A stretch of 17,187 bases of DNA from CAYNNP01 sp964398215 (GCA_964398215.1 CAYNNP010000143.1:1-17187); one strand, 5' to 3'; shown: positions 6,801 through 13,961, numbered from the stretch's first letter. A program made the numbers and translations. The notes: generated by a model not told the origin, from the letters alone.

Positions 6801-9119
6801 TCCGCCCGTAAACGCAGCAATATTGATCGAAGGCGTTAGCGATGGTTCAACGGAAAGGTGCAGCGTGTAGATGCCATTGACAGGAATCGTATCGCCGGTG
6901 ATTCCACCGACTTCGCCCACTGACGCAGCCCCGGCAACCCCGACGACATACGTGCCAGCAATCAATTCTGTAGCAATGCGTGGATTCTCGTCCTGGGTAT
7001 CACCTGGCTCCGCATCGTCGTCACTGGACTGCAGCAGATTACCGTCGATGTCATACAGATGGAGCGCCGCATCGAAACTGGTTGTGTCGATGTCCAGAAT
7101 CACATTCGAGGTTGGTGTAACAATATCAAACCGGAAGTACTCGAAGATTCCACCAGCCGATGGCAAGCTAACAATCGTGAGGTGTGGATTGACCGTACTG
7201 TTTGTGATCAACGGATTGTTTTCAAGACTATACGTGGCACCCACGAGGTCTTGTGCCGTCTCGAATGTGTCGATCCCTGCTTGAGGAAACACAGGGTTGT
7301 TCGGTCCGATATTGATCAGTGAAGTTGAAACTTCCGTTTGTTCAACCGTACCGGCAACCCAATCATTTTCAGATGATCCCACTGAATCACCAACGCGGGC
7401 GACATAACCAAAGCCGTCAAAGGTGACGACTGAGCTGTCTTCTGGTGCTACGAATGTCTCAGGCACTTCAGCGAGCGATGGATCATCAATGAAGACGGTG
7501 TCACCGTAAGCCTGATTTGAACCGCCAAGCGATGGGTGCACGGAAACTGAATCAAAGACTTGCCACTGATCCGATATGGCGACATCAATCAGGCCATCAC
7601 CATCGGCGTCAATGTCGTCACCCACCAACGGCGGCACGCTTGACTCAATCAAGAAATATGTCTGCGCCCCGGTTGGCAAAACATCAAGCGCTGCATTGTT
7701 ATCAGAGAAAATGTCGCCTGGCAGTCCACCGAAACCAACTTCGGTCGATTCCAAAACAGTCGCACTCGGATCAAACTGATATGGATGGTCTTGCTGCAGC
7801 AGTGCCAGGAATCCGCCTGTGCCTAATTGCTGATTACTCAGATCAATGACGACTTCGATTTCGCCGCTACTGGCATTTTCGTCGTTGACGACGGCCAGGT
7901 AAGTGTTTGGTCCAACCAATGCACCGGCATCACCGCGAATCTCTACATACTGCTCTGTGTTGTCATCACCAGCGAGCGATGAAATCAACACCTCGTTGAT
8001 GAACAAACCACCCAAGGCAGGCGCTATGCCGACACTAATCTCTAAATCTTCGATTCCGAACGCTGGCAACGTGATGTCATCAGTGGGCCCAACAGATATC
8101 CGCTGTGGCAATTCACCTGATGCAGTGAAATCCAGCGACAACGCGGCAACGCCTTCCGATGCACTAAAGCCCGCGGTAGTCACCGCTCCCGTTGCAGGGT
8201 CGACCGACAACAGGGAAGTCTGAGCTGCGTCGGCACTGTCGAACAAGATGAATTGGCCGTCCACAAACGACAGTGAATCGCTATCGATCGCAGCCGTCGC
8301 GACGGTTCGCGAGACTTCGTTGCCGCCAGCATCGATTGCGACAAACTCATCATCAGCATTGTCAAACGCAATCAAATTTCCATTGACTGAATCAAAACTC
8401 AGCGCACTAACATCATCCAGTCCTGTCACGCCAGGACCAATTTGTGTGACCGCTCCGGTTGCTGCGTCGATGCCATGCAAACGGGTAAGTTGTGAGAATC
8501 CACCGTCTGCGCCGAGTGCAAAGATGAGGTCGTTCTGAGCATCGTATGACAACCCGCCAACCAAATCGACTGGCGAAATGGCCAACTCAGATTCCTGGCC
8601 GGTCAACGGATCGATTGAAAAGATCGTATCAGTGGCTTCATTCAAACCTACCAAGGCACCTGAGTTGGTACGCACCAACGCCGTGATCAAATCGTTCTGC
8701 GGAAGCCCAACGGCAAACACATCGCCTTGCTCGGAGATCTCGAACAGCTCCGAATTTCCAGTTCCGTCGGACGCTTGTCGCGTGCCAATGAATGCACCAG
8801 GTGCGACTTGCGTTTGCAAGGCATCCAGATCCAACCGCACTGTGTTGGTTCCTGCTGGCACGTTGTTGATGGTGTACTGACCATTGCTGTCGGTGGTTGC
8901 AAAAGCTTCTCCTGCATCCCGCTGGCCATTCTGGTCCAGATCGACGTACACGGTCGCGTTTGACGTGAGCACATCGGTTGGGTCTCGCACCCCGTTGCTG
9001 TTCAAGTCAGTCCAGACTTCGCCCGTCACTGAGGCCAAGAGTTGGCGTGGTTCTAAGAACTCTAAGAGACGACGTCGTTTAAGTTTGCGACGATTTCTTC
9101 GAGGTGCTGATCGAGTCAT
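3816..9119 (-). CDS. Giant LEPR-XLL surface protein with SdrD-B, PPC-like, cadherin-like and dockerin modules
   Basis: Protein of 1,767 residues from the ATG at 9119; the frame is open to 9236, but the extra 39 residues look non-coding and the chosen start places the known N-terminal signature correctly. Residues 7-17 are Arg/Lys-rich, followed by LEPRQLLA (22-29), the LEPR-XLL export-type motif of large planctomycete proteins. By eye the order is: SdrD-B/Cna-B-like (about 30-110, VTGEVWTDLNSNGVRD); a propeller-like region with repeated 'D..TG' turns (about 120-350); a lamin-tail-like segment (about 370, LFINEVLI); a PPC-like domain (about 618-726, YFRFDI, DAALHLYD, AGTYVVGVAG); a second Cna-B-like unit (DENGFFELTHLLPNDYTVRY); five cadherin-like repeats (about 1055-1555) marked by LDFE/IDFE and DxND/DxNE; a He_PIG-like domain (PSWLEWDPETRTLSGLP); and a dockerin-type pair of calcium loops (about 1670-1735, DVDVNGVVTPRDVLLIINHL and DVSGDGNVTGLDAVQTINAL). 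The likely role is calcium-dependent surface adhesion or matrix assembly; no catalytic domain is evident. Confidence 0.88.
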   Translation of the reverse strand: MTRSAPRRNRRKLKRRRLLEFLEPRQLLASVTGEVWTDLNSNGVRDPTDVLTSNATVYVDLDQNGQRDAGEAFATTDSNGQYTINNVPAGTNTVRLDLDALQTQVAPGAFIGTRQASDGTGNSELFEISEQGDVFAVGLPQNDLITALVRTNSGALVGLNEATDTIFSIDPLTGQESELAISPVDLVGGLSYDAQNDLIFALGADGGFSQLTRLHGIDAATGAVTQIGPGVTGLDDVSALSFDSVNGNLIAFDNADDEFVAIDAGGNEVSRTVATAAIDSDSLSFVDGQFILFDSADAAQTSLLSVDPATGAVTTAGFSASEGVAALSLDFTASGELPQRISVGPTDDITLPAFGIEDLEISVGIAPALGGLFINEVLISSLAGDDNTEQYVEIRGDAGALVGPNTYLAVVNDENASSGEIEVVIDLSNQQLGTGGFLALLQQDHPYQFDPSATVLESTEVGFGGLPGDIFSDNNAALDVLPTGAQTYFLIESSVPPLVGDDIDADGDGLIDVAISDQWQVFDSVSVHPSLGGSNQAYGDTVFIDDPSLAEVPETFVAPEDSSVVTFDGFGYVARVGDSVGSSENDWVAGTVEQTEVSTSLINIGPNNPVFPQAGIDTFETAQDLVGATYSLENNPLITNSTVNPHLTIVSLPSAGGIFEYFRFDIVTPTSNVILDIDTTSFDAALHLYDIDGNLLQSSDDDAEPGDTQDENPRIATELIAGTYVVGVAGAASVGEVGGITGDTIPVNGIYTLHLSVEPSLTPSINIAAFTGGTEGTPSQLAFNSRQLDHIGSSNFVGGVRGTVQMQAPPDAPAPAAGVVAFADSNNNGFIDNLANLVEPNDAVAGDVITNFYPGVTLSTAGDDNSVLDIEINSELQSENGTLNQVFAHGDTAYFNESNRFRADFYRPVNQVSIDAIANATLEPLFGVLEVYDAEDTLLQTVQSSPLAGVARQTLTIEIGFDTIAYAIAYSNESVVDGNGAAVNSSSEGQFDRFTFGQFEQATLTDENGFFELTHLLPNDYTVRYLNDPANDPLVGAQPVPILVETFENFVIGPNVAPVSNDLQIEIPENSAEGTAIGVVPGFDTGGPVVFSILNSESFGITIDSATGDLAVGPDAVLDFEATPEINLDISIVDVLGAVTVSTVEITLVDENETPLVSAVPISIPEDVEVGTAIGQVVASDPDTSQGQTLLFEIIGGTGVGTVEIDSTNGILSIADNSAIDFESSALINVEIEVTDNGSPSLFQVIDQQITILDSNDAPNIATSAVSVPEDDTGVVGRIVIFDQDSTQDHQFVILGGTGASVFNVTPSGSLILLPSAELDFETQSSLTLELIVFDSGSPPLSDRQEVTITVVDVDEPASLAVTAVDLLENAAPGTLVSTLTLDDPEGRPQDSTVALLPSESADLFDFAPATLQLTVAAGADIDFETINSYELQFSVSDNNGQAATGIFDFQINVLDGNDAPSLVQERLAVSEATPPGAEIGTIRVSDPDVNQTVEVVIVGGTGLGVFELDPITHVLTLGDQPLDAEALPEDHFTLDLRLTDEGGAVVVESTVVLINDVNEQPFFDTTQIAIPVGASGVPFLYTFPDDSIIDPENRQFELVVFDENGVLPSWLEWDPETRTLSGLPTPNEIGSSVLTIHAFELGPPNLFNSLSFDLTVEVGDTPFRNSFNPFDVDVNGVVTPRDVLLIINHLNSDGVGPVTTELNAFTGFVDVSGDGNVTGLDAVQTINALNAQLIEGELVGSALLRDDFDRDEAVDAALLEIGSNLF

Positions 9120-9187
9120 GAGCGAGGCAATGATGGCGTGATGAACAAGGGAAGGATTGCAATAAGTCCCAAGAAAATAGGTGTTAC

Positions 9188-9216
9188 AGGATAAATATGG
9201 AACCTGAAAGTAACAA
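9188..9216 (-). promoter_or_regulatory. Candidate promoter of the giant surface-protein gene
   Basis: On the minus strand TTGTTA (complement of 9211-9216) and TATCCT (complement of 9188-9193) are separated by 17 nt, about 70 nt before the chosen ATG. Each hexamer fits the sigma-70 consensus at only four of six positions, so this is tentative. Confidence 0.28.
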
Positions 9217-9236
9217 CTGAATTCGTTGGGAAACAT

Positions 9237-9494
9237 CAGAAGTCAGTGTGAAATTGGAGCGCAGCTAGCGCTTCAGAATTCCCCACATTCCCGCAATTTT
9301 ACACTAATAATCGGAATTATCCGCACCATCGTTCACCCGGTTGGTCGCAAAGGCACACAAGAACCCGGCGATTCGTTCGTGTTTAAGGCGTTTTCACGTA
9401 CTTAGCGGTGCAATCGCGTTTTACCGTCCACAAACAGATTCCTGGCGTAAGTTTGATTGGTTGTTTTTACCAATTCAGATTTTGGAATATCGCT
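9237..9494. other. Divergent control region between giant gene and pilin operon
   Basis: With the start codons chosen here, 375 bases (9120-9494) separate two divergent transcription units. The left part holds the giant gene's candidate promoter. The right part has two small inverted repeats: AGCGC/GCGCT at 9258-9272, and ATTGGT/ACCAAT at 9456-9474, the latter about 20 nt before the pilin start. I could not pick out a convincing plus-strand promoter, and I see no gene here. Confidence 0.35.
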
Positions 9495-9983
9495 TTGAAG
9501 TCAGGTTCCGGGTTCTCACTATTCGAAATGATCGCGGTGTTGCTGGTCCTCGGCATCATCAGCGCTGTCGCTGCGCCGCGCTTCGCGGGAGCCTGGGTTC
9601 ACAGCAAACAGGTAACACTCGCCAATCAGCTGGCTTCGCAAATTGACTATGCGCGTCGGCACGCTATGAATACCGGCAGGAATGCCATTTTGAAAATCGA
9701 CGAAGCTGCTGATTCACTACGTGTCAATGTACCCCGACCAGGCAGGATCGAAAATGCGGTCTTGATCAACATCAAGGAGGAATACGATTCGTCGTTCGAG
9801 CTGACAGCGAATTTTGACGGAGCGCGACAGGTTCAGTTTGATTTCGAGGGCACCCCCATCGTCGATGCTGCTCCGCTGTTAGAGGGAGTCATTTCCGTCA
9901 GCTCTGGCTCGACTGTGTATGAGATTCATATCGCACCTGGCACTGGCAAGACCACCATCGTAAAAGCGGAGTCTAGGTCCTGA
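9495..9983 (+). CDS. FimT/GspH-like minor pilin (pseudopilin)
   Basis: Protein of 162 residues from a TTG start. The frame is open back to a GTG at 9408, but the TTG gives a classic short prepilin leader (MKSGSG) directly before the cleavage site G|FSLFE, and GGA (9484-9486) sits 8 nt upstream. The mature N-terminus FSLFEMIAVLLVLGIISAVA is the type IV pilin helix with Glu at position 5, followed by RFAGAW and SQIDYARRHAMNTGR, which matches the GspH/FimT family (about 150-190 residues). It would be processed by a prepilin peptidase (PilD, not in this window) and inserted in the inner membrane as part of a minor pilin or pseudopilin tip complex. It heads a four-gene cluster; its TGA overlaps the next ATG by one base (TGATG), implying translational coupling. 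Confidence 0.85.
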   Translation: MKSGSGFSLFEMIAVLLVLGIISAVAAPRFAGAWVHSKQVTLANQLASQIDYARRHAMNTGRNAILKIDEAADSLRVNVPRPGRIENAVLINIKEEYDSSFELTANFDGARQVQFDFEGTPIVDAAPLLEGVISVSSGSTVYEIHIAPGTGKTTIVKAESRS

Positions 9984-11023
9984 TGCTGAACAGGAAATCG
10001 AAACAAAGCGGATTCACGCTTCTGGAAATGACCACCGCGCTAGCTGGTGCGTCAGTATTGATCGTTGGGCTTGCATCCACGATCGTGATTTCGTCACAGT
10101 TGATAACCAACAGTCGGAACAACGATCAATTTTGGCGCGATCGAGAAATTGCGGACCGAATCGAAACGGACCTCAGGTACTGCAAATCGGTATCTACCAC
10201 CGGTTCCAGGTTCTTGATTGAGCGTCCTGTTGGCATCAGTGCCGATCAGTCGCTGGAATATACTTCTGACTTCGGTGGACTGACTCGTCGCGTCGATAGC
10301 GGTGCGGCCATCCCGCTGGATCCCGAAGCCCCATCGCTCGACTTTAGCGTTGATGGATTTACTGCTCCGACAACCTGGGTTGAACCAGCGCCCGTCAGAG
10401 TTCACTCTGTGCGAACCGCCGGAACAGACTTTGCCAGCGATAACCTCACAGTGGCTCACCCAATAGGAATGGTCAGCGGTGATTTGCTAATCCTCGGTGT
10501 TGCTAGCAAGGGCGAGGCCTTCATAGCAGTTCCAGGCTGGAACCTCGCTGGAACGACACAAACCAACGGGCTGAAGCTATCGTTCTATTACCAGCATTGG
10601 TCTGCCCCGTTGCCGGAACCAACCATTTGGGTATTCCCCAAAGCGAACATCGCAGCGATCAATATCGGCACTCAGGGCGCCAGGCACTCTTTTCCTCTGG
10701 CTGACAGCGCGAGTGGAATTGGGTTCGCGTCTGCCGGCATCCCAAGTACTCATGCAGTGCCGCTTGGCGACGCTTCCAGCCAGCAGCAACTGAACTTACA
10801 GCTGACAGGTGCGAGCGGAGCACCCTGGCCTGATTCGCTGGGACTACAAGGTTTTGTTGACGTTGCCCAGCAGGCCGGTTCGCTTGGCGACCCAAACGAA
10901 ATCTCGATTGCGGTTACTGCCCGAAACGGTCCCTTGCCAGAGCTAACGGGATCGCCCACTGCCATCCACTTGCACAGCGGATCATGGGCTCAAACGGGGA
11001 TCATCCTGGGGGCAACGCAATGA
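9983..11023 (+). CDS. PilW/GspJ-like minor pilin fused to a C-terminal beta-domain
   Basis: Protein of 346 residues. The prepilin signal is KQSG|FTLLE (cut after Gly10, Glu5 present), and the helix FTLLEMTTALAGASVLIVGL continues into FWRDREIADRIETDLRYCKS, as in PilW/GspJ proteins, where a helix precedes a beta-sheet that reports 'sites of interruption'. Ordinary members are about 200-350 residues. From about residue 137 the sequence changes: VRTAGTD, SGDLLILGV, VPGWNLAG, LKLSFYYQHW and PEPTIWVF follow the pattern (GDxLI, PxGW, vYYr, EPxxYtW) that I know from beta-sandwich domains of phage structural and bacterial surface proteins. Such a fusion would put a binding domain at the pilus tip. The start overlaps the previous stop by one base, and the stop overlaps the next ATG (ATGA). 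The N-terminal pilin assignment is firm; the C-terminal domain identity is inferred by eye. Confidence 0.8.
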   Translation: MLNRKSKQSGFTLLEMTTALAGASVLIVGLASTIVISSQLITNSRNNDQFWRDREIADRIETDLRYCKSVSTTGSRFLIERPVGISADQSLEYTSDFGGLTRRVDSGAAIPLDPEAPSLDFSVDGFTAPTTWVEPAPVRVHSVRTAGTDFASDNLTVAHPIGMVSGDLLILGVASKGEAFIAVPGWNLAGTTQTNGLKLSFYYQHWSAPLPEPTIWVFPKANIAAINIGTQGARHSFPLADSASGIGFASAGIPSTHAVPLGDASSQQQLNLQLTGASGAPWPDSLGLQGFVDVAQQAGSLGDPNEISIAVTARNGPLPELTGSPTAIHLHSGSWAQTGIILGATQ

Positions 11024-11718
11024 GCCACTATCAGCGATCCAAGCGAAAGGGAATATCGCTAATGGAAATCATCGTGTCTACAACTCTCGTGGCGATCTTG
11101 CTTGTCGCGTCGCTGCGGTCGGCTGGCGATCTGATGCAACGACAAAGCGAAGACACTGAGGCTTTGACGGGAACTGAGCTACTGTCGTTCATTCTGGATG
11201 AGGTGTCTTCGCAACCGTTTTCAGATCCCGACGACAATGCAGTGTTTGGCCGCGAAGACAATGAGACAGAAACGGCACGAACGTCCTATGACGATGTTGA
11301 TGACTACCATGGTTTGGTGCTGTCCCCGATTACTTTTCGCGATGGCAGAATCGCGTCTCAGTATGCTGGCTGGAGCGTTTCGATTGACGTCCAACAAGGC
11401 GTATCCAGCGGTCTCAGCTATCGCCAGATCACCGCGGACGAATCCCCTACTCTGCTGTTCATTAACGCAACCTACACGTCGCCAACGGGTGGCCAAAGAA
11501 CAGCGTTTACGCTGGTTTCCAACGTTCCCAGCGGAGTCAACCGCCGCACTTCCTTTGAGCGGTATCGTAGCCTGCAACTGACATTTGCGGATCGAAACAT
11601 TTCAGTTGTCGCGCCACTGCGGAACCATCCCAGTAATATTGTCGGAGCGCCAGAGGCTTTGGAAGAAGACGCGCAAGGTGGCCTGGTAGGAGAGTCTGGA
11701 GCAGCAAATGCGAACTAG
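11020..11718 (+). CDS. PilV/GspI-like minor pilin (pseudopilin)
   Basis: Protein of 232 residues starting at the ATG that overlaps the preceding stop (ATGA); a GGGGG run 8 nt upstream may act as ribosome site. The frame is open 12 codons further back, but that would lengthen the leader without need. The leader MSHYQRSKRKG ends in Gly11 and is followed by ISLMEIIVSTTLVAILLVAS, a prepilin helix with Ile at +1 and Glu at +5. Ile instead of Phe/Met at +1 is tolerated in minor pilins. The remainder (RQSEDTEALTGTELLSFILDEVSSQPF and a beta-rich part) fits the PilV/GspI group, including the pattern of short helices after the N-terminal spine. It is expected to join the FimT-, PilW- and PilX-like neighbours in an initiation/tip complex. 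Confidence 0.78.
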   Translation: MSHYQRSKRKGISLMEIIVSTTLVAILLVASLRSAGDLMQRQSEDTEALTGTELLSFILDEVSSQPFSDPDDNAVFGREDNETETARTSYDDVDDYHGLVLSPITFRDGRIASQYAGWSVSIDVQQGVSSGLSYRQITADESPTLLFINATYTSPTGGQRTAFTLVSNVPSGVNRRTSFERYRSLQLTFADRNISVVAPLRNHPSNIVGAPEALEEDAQGGLVGESGAANAN

Positions 11719-13012
11719 CTGCAATACAATGCCAAAGCAACGTACTGGATACGTTTACATCGCTGTGCTATTTACTTCGTTGATCGTGGCAGTAGCCGTT
11801 GCCGGAGCTCTGTCGCTATCAACCCTGGAAGAACGAACCAAGTTCGACCGAATCAACCGCATGCGTGCAATGCGGATTGCTGAAGGAGCCTGCCACCTGA
11901 TTGCTGCACACCTGAACGAAAATACAAATTGGCGCAACGAGCACACGAACGAAACCTACACAAAATGGTTGCCCGCTAACGCACCAGGCCAACTTGGGGA
12001 CTCGCGATTCAGGTACCTGCTGCGAGACCCAGACGGCAGTCTTAGTGATGATGATTCGGACACCGTCGAATTGATCGTGCACCTCCAAGTCGATGAGAGT
12101 GAATTCGCACTTGCGGTCTCGCTCAAGCCCAGTCGCGCCGCGTCCAATGTCTTGGAATACGGGATCACGGCGTTCGACGATATTGAACTGGAAGTAAACG
12201 CGATCGTTTCGTCCGATCGGCCAGTTCAGGTTGGAGATGACTGCACGTCGATCACGAGTGGAATCTTGACGGCGCCGACCGTGGAGCTCAACGGAACCCA
12301 AGGCTTTACCATCCGAGCCGATATCGCGCCCGCCAACTTAGCCTCCCTCACACAAGATGTTATCGCTGAATACGAGAACCTAGGAACAGAGATCAGCATT
12401 TTGAGTCTGCCTGTAAACGCCCAAAACAAACGCCTCATCCAAAACAGCGTTCTGTCACCGGCGATCAATCCATTCTCAAGTCCTAATGCGGACGGAATCT
12501 ACTGGATCGACGCAAAGAACCAGGTTATCAGAATCGACAATTGTCACTTCAATGCCACGCTCGCGATTCGAAACGCGGCCCGCATCGAAATCGGTGGCGG
12601 CATGGTCTGGCACTACCCAAAAGCTCCTGACGCCATCTTGGTCACAAACTCATTCATCCAAGTACAGGGACTAACCCGAACCCTCAGCGAGCCTGACCAG
12701 ATCCAAAACTTCAATCCGCCCGGATCCGCTTACCGCGAAGTATCCGACCTGGACCTTAGCGACGAATACCCCCAGCAATTCACGGGGATTATCTATACGA
12801 CCAACAACATCAATATTCACGCGTTGGCATCCGGCGGCATGATGCGCGTGGTTGGTAACCTGATCTCCAGCGACCTGCGGCTCTTCAATAGTGGCCTTTC
12901 AGTCCAAAGCCTGGAGATAGATCCCGAATCAACTCCGATTGGGTTTATTGACTTGCAACCCATGGAGTTCGTTCATGGTTCTTGGAAGCAGGTTCCTACA
13001 CCATCTAACTAG
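11708..13012 (+). CDS. PilX-like minor pilin with a beta-rich C-terminal domain
   Basis: Protein of 434 residues whose ATG lies inside the end of the upstream gene (11-base overlap); GGAG about 6 nt before it supports this start, and another ATG lies at codon 8. After RTG the membrane helix YVYIAVLFTSLIVAVAVAGA is followed by LSTLEERTKFDRINRMRAMR and then IAEGA, closely matching PilX N-termini (TTLEER...AFQAAEAAL). Unlike most pilins there is no Glu at position 5 after the predicted Gly|Tyr cleavage (YVYIA). The C-terminal half has repeated short strands (GFTIRADIAPANL, ATLAIRNAARIEIGGG, GIIYTTNNINIHALASGG, GNLISSDLRLFNSG) of a beta-helix type, seen in some bacterial 'PilX N-terminal domain' proteins. 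It probably completes the minor-pilin complex. A secretin-linked GspK role is the alternative; I favour PilX because of the LEER block. Confidence 0.7.
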   Translation: MRTSCNTMPKQRTGYVYIAVLFTSLIVAVAVAGALSLSTLEERTKFDRINRMRAMRIAEGACHLIAAHLNENTNWRNEHTNETYTKWLPANAPGQLGDSRFRYLLRDPDGSLSDDDSDTVELIVHLQVDESEFALAVSLKPSRAASNVLEYGITAFDDIELEVNAIVSSDRPVQVGDDCTSITSGILTAPTVELNGTQGFTIRADIAPANLASLTQDVIAEYENLGTEISILSLPVNAQNKRLIQNSVLSPAINPFSSPNADGIYWIDAKNQVIRIDNCHFNATLAIRNAARIEIGGGMVWHYPKAPDAILVTNSFIQVQGLTRTLSEPDQIQNFNPPGSAYREVSDLDLSDEYPQQFTGIIYTTNNINIHALASGGMMRVVGNLISSDLRLFNSGLSVQSLEIDPESTPIGFIDLQPMEFVHGSWKQVPTPSN

Positions 13013-13030
13013 AAAGACCATCCAAATCCC

Positions 13031-13057
13031 GCGAGCCTTTTCGGCTGCACGGTTCGC
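13031..13057 (+). terminator. Weak hairpin after the pilin operon
   Basis: GCGAGCC (13031-13037) can pair with GGTTCGC (13051-13057) with one G-T wobble, 18 nt after the last pilin stop; an alternative smaller stem AGCC/GGCT also forms. No T-run follows, so it may only slow transcription into parAB. Read-through into parA remains possible. Confidence 0.25.
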
Positions 13058-13118
13058 TGGCGTAAGGAAAAAGCAGAATTTGGTCGCGATTAGATATCGC
13101 AAACTGCTCTCTTTGCCC

Positions 13119-13134
13119 AGTTTCTTGTGAAACC
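13119..13134. promoter_or_regulatory. parS-like ParB-binding site (site 1)
   Basis: AGTTTCTTGTGAAACC matches the conserved parS 16-mer TGTTTCACGTGAAACA at 12 of 16 positions, and its arms GTTTC/GAAAC form a perfect inverted repeat. It lies 81 bp before parA. It is weaker than the neighbouring site but shares orientation and phase with it. Confidence 0.5.
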
Positions 13135-13139
13135 AGTCT

Positions 13140-13155
13140 TGTTTCACCTGGAACA
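13140..13155. promoter_or_regulatory. parS-like ParB-binding site (site 2)
   Basis: TGTTTCACCTGGAACA matches the parS consensus TGTTTCACGTGAAACA at 14 of 16 positions, with mismatches at positions 9 and 12. It lies 60 bp before the parA start and 21 bp (two helical turns) from site 1, measured centre to centre. Being next to parAB is the usual place for parS, where ParB loads as a CTP-dependent clamp. Confidence 0.75.
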
Positions 13156-13214
13156 TATCCCCTAACCTCCGACTCAATCGAGTTGCGTTCTGCTCAGGAG
13201 CATGGAAGTAGGTT

Positions 13215-13961
13215 GTGGGAAGGATTCTCTGCGTGGTAAATCAGAAAGGAGGCGTTGGCAAAACAACCACCGCCGTCAATCTGTGTGCGGCCCTCGCGTT
13301 AAGCGGGCAGCGAACACTACTGCTGGATATGGATCCACAATGCAATGCAACGACATCGTTGGGTTGCGAACCAACCGACGGACATGCTCTGGTAAGTGAT
13401 CAATCGCTACAAGAGTCGATTGCCAAAACATCAGTAGATGGATTGACAATCGTCCCAGGTAGCCGCACTTTCCAAGACGTTGACCGTTTGGCAACAGCCA
13501 CCGAGGCTGATTCCGTTCGCGTCAACATGCACCTCGATTCGATTATCGATCACTACGATTTCGTATTGATTGATTGCCCACCAAGTGTTGGTCCGTTGAC
13601 GCAGACCGCGTTGGCTGCCAGCACCGAAGTACTCATGCCAATCCAGTGTGAATACTTTGCGATGGAGGGTTTGACCCAACTGATCCAAACAATAAAGAAA
13701 GTAATCGTGTCCACGGACGGACGGCTTACTTTTGGCGGAATCTTGCTAACGATGTACGATCCGCATTTGGAACTGACACACGAGGTTGACGAAGAAGTCC
13801 GAGATTTCTTTGGTGACATCGTTTTTGACAGCGTCGTGCCTCGGGACGTTTCGCTTAGCGAAGCCCCCAGTCATGGCCAAAGCGTTTTTCAATACGCTCC
13901 ACGATCGCGTGGCGCGTTCGCCTACACTCAGCTGTGCATGGAGGTGCTCCAGCGTGACTAG
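13215..13961 (+). CDS. parA: Chromosome-partitioning ATPase ParA (Soj-type)
   Basis: Protein of 248 residues, the normal length for chromosomal Soj/ParA without an N-terminal HTH. The GTG start has GGAAG (13204-13208) 6 nt upstream. The deviant Walker A box KGGVGKTT (11-18) includes the signature Lys11 that defines the MinD/ParA group; DMDPQCNAT is the switch I region and LIDCPPS is the Walker B strand. The C-terminal part (VDEEVRDFFGD, VVPRDVSLSEAPSHGQSV) is typical of Soj and carries the DNA-binding surface. ParA-ATP binds nucleoid DNA, and ParB-parS complexes follow its gradient to move origins apart. It is followed at once by parB, whose start overlaps its stop by eight bases. Two parS-like sites precede it, so the operon probably also feels ParB binding. 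Lack of an HTH means it is unlikely to repress its own promoter directly. Confidence 0.95.
   Translation: MGRILCVVNQKGGVGKTTTAVNLCAALALSGQRTLLLDMDPQCNATTSLGCEPTDGHALVSDQSLQESIAKTSVDGLTIVPGSRTFQDVDRLATATEADSVRVNMHLDSIIDHYDFVLIDCPPSVGPLTQTALAASTEVLMPIQCEYFAMEGLTQLIQTIKKVIVSTDGRLTFGGILLTMYDPHLELTHEVDEEVRDFFGDIVFDSVVPRDVSLSEAPSHGQSVFQYAPRSRGAFAYTQLCMEVLQRD

Noticed and set aside
9120..9236. N-terminal extension of the giant protein by 39 residues
   Set aside because: The added residues resemble no signal or domain, while the ATG at 9119 places the basic stretch and LEPRQLLA at the usual distance from Met1.
9408..9494. Longer FimT-like start at the GTG 9408
   Set aside because: It would give a 35-residue leader, too long for a prepilin; the TTG at 9495 gives a six-residue leader ending in Gly with a GGA site upstream.
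13786..13953. Longer ParB frame starting inside parA
   Set aside because: It overlaps parA coding sequence in another frame, and the GTG at 13954 has a good ribosome site and gives the canonical RRLGKGLAALLG start.
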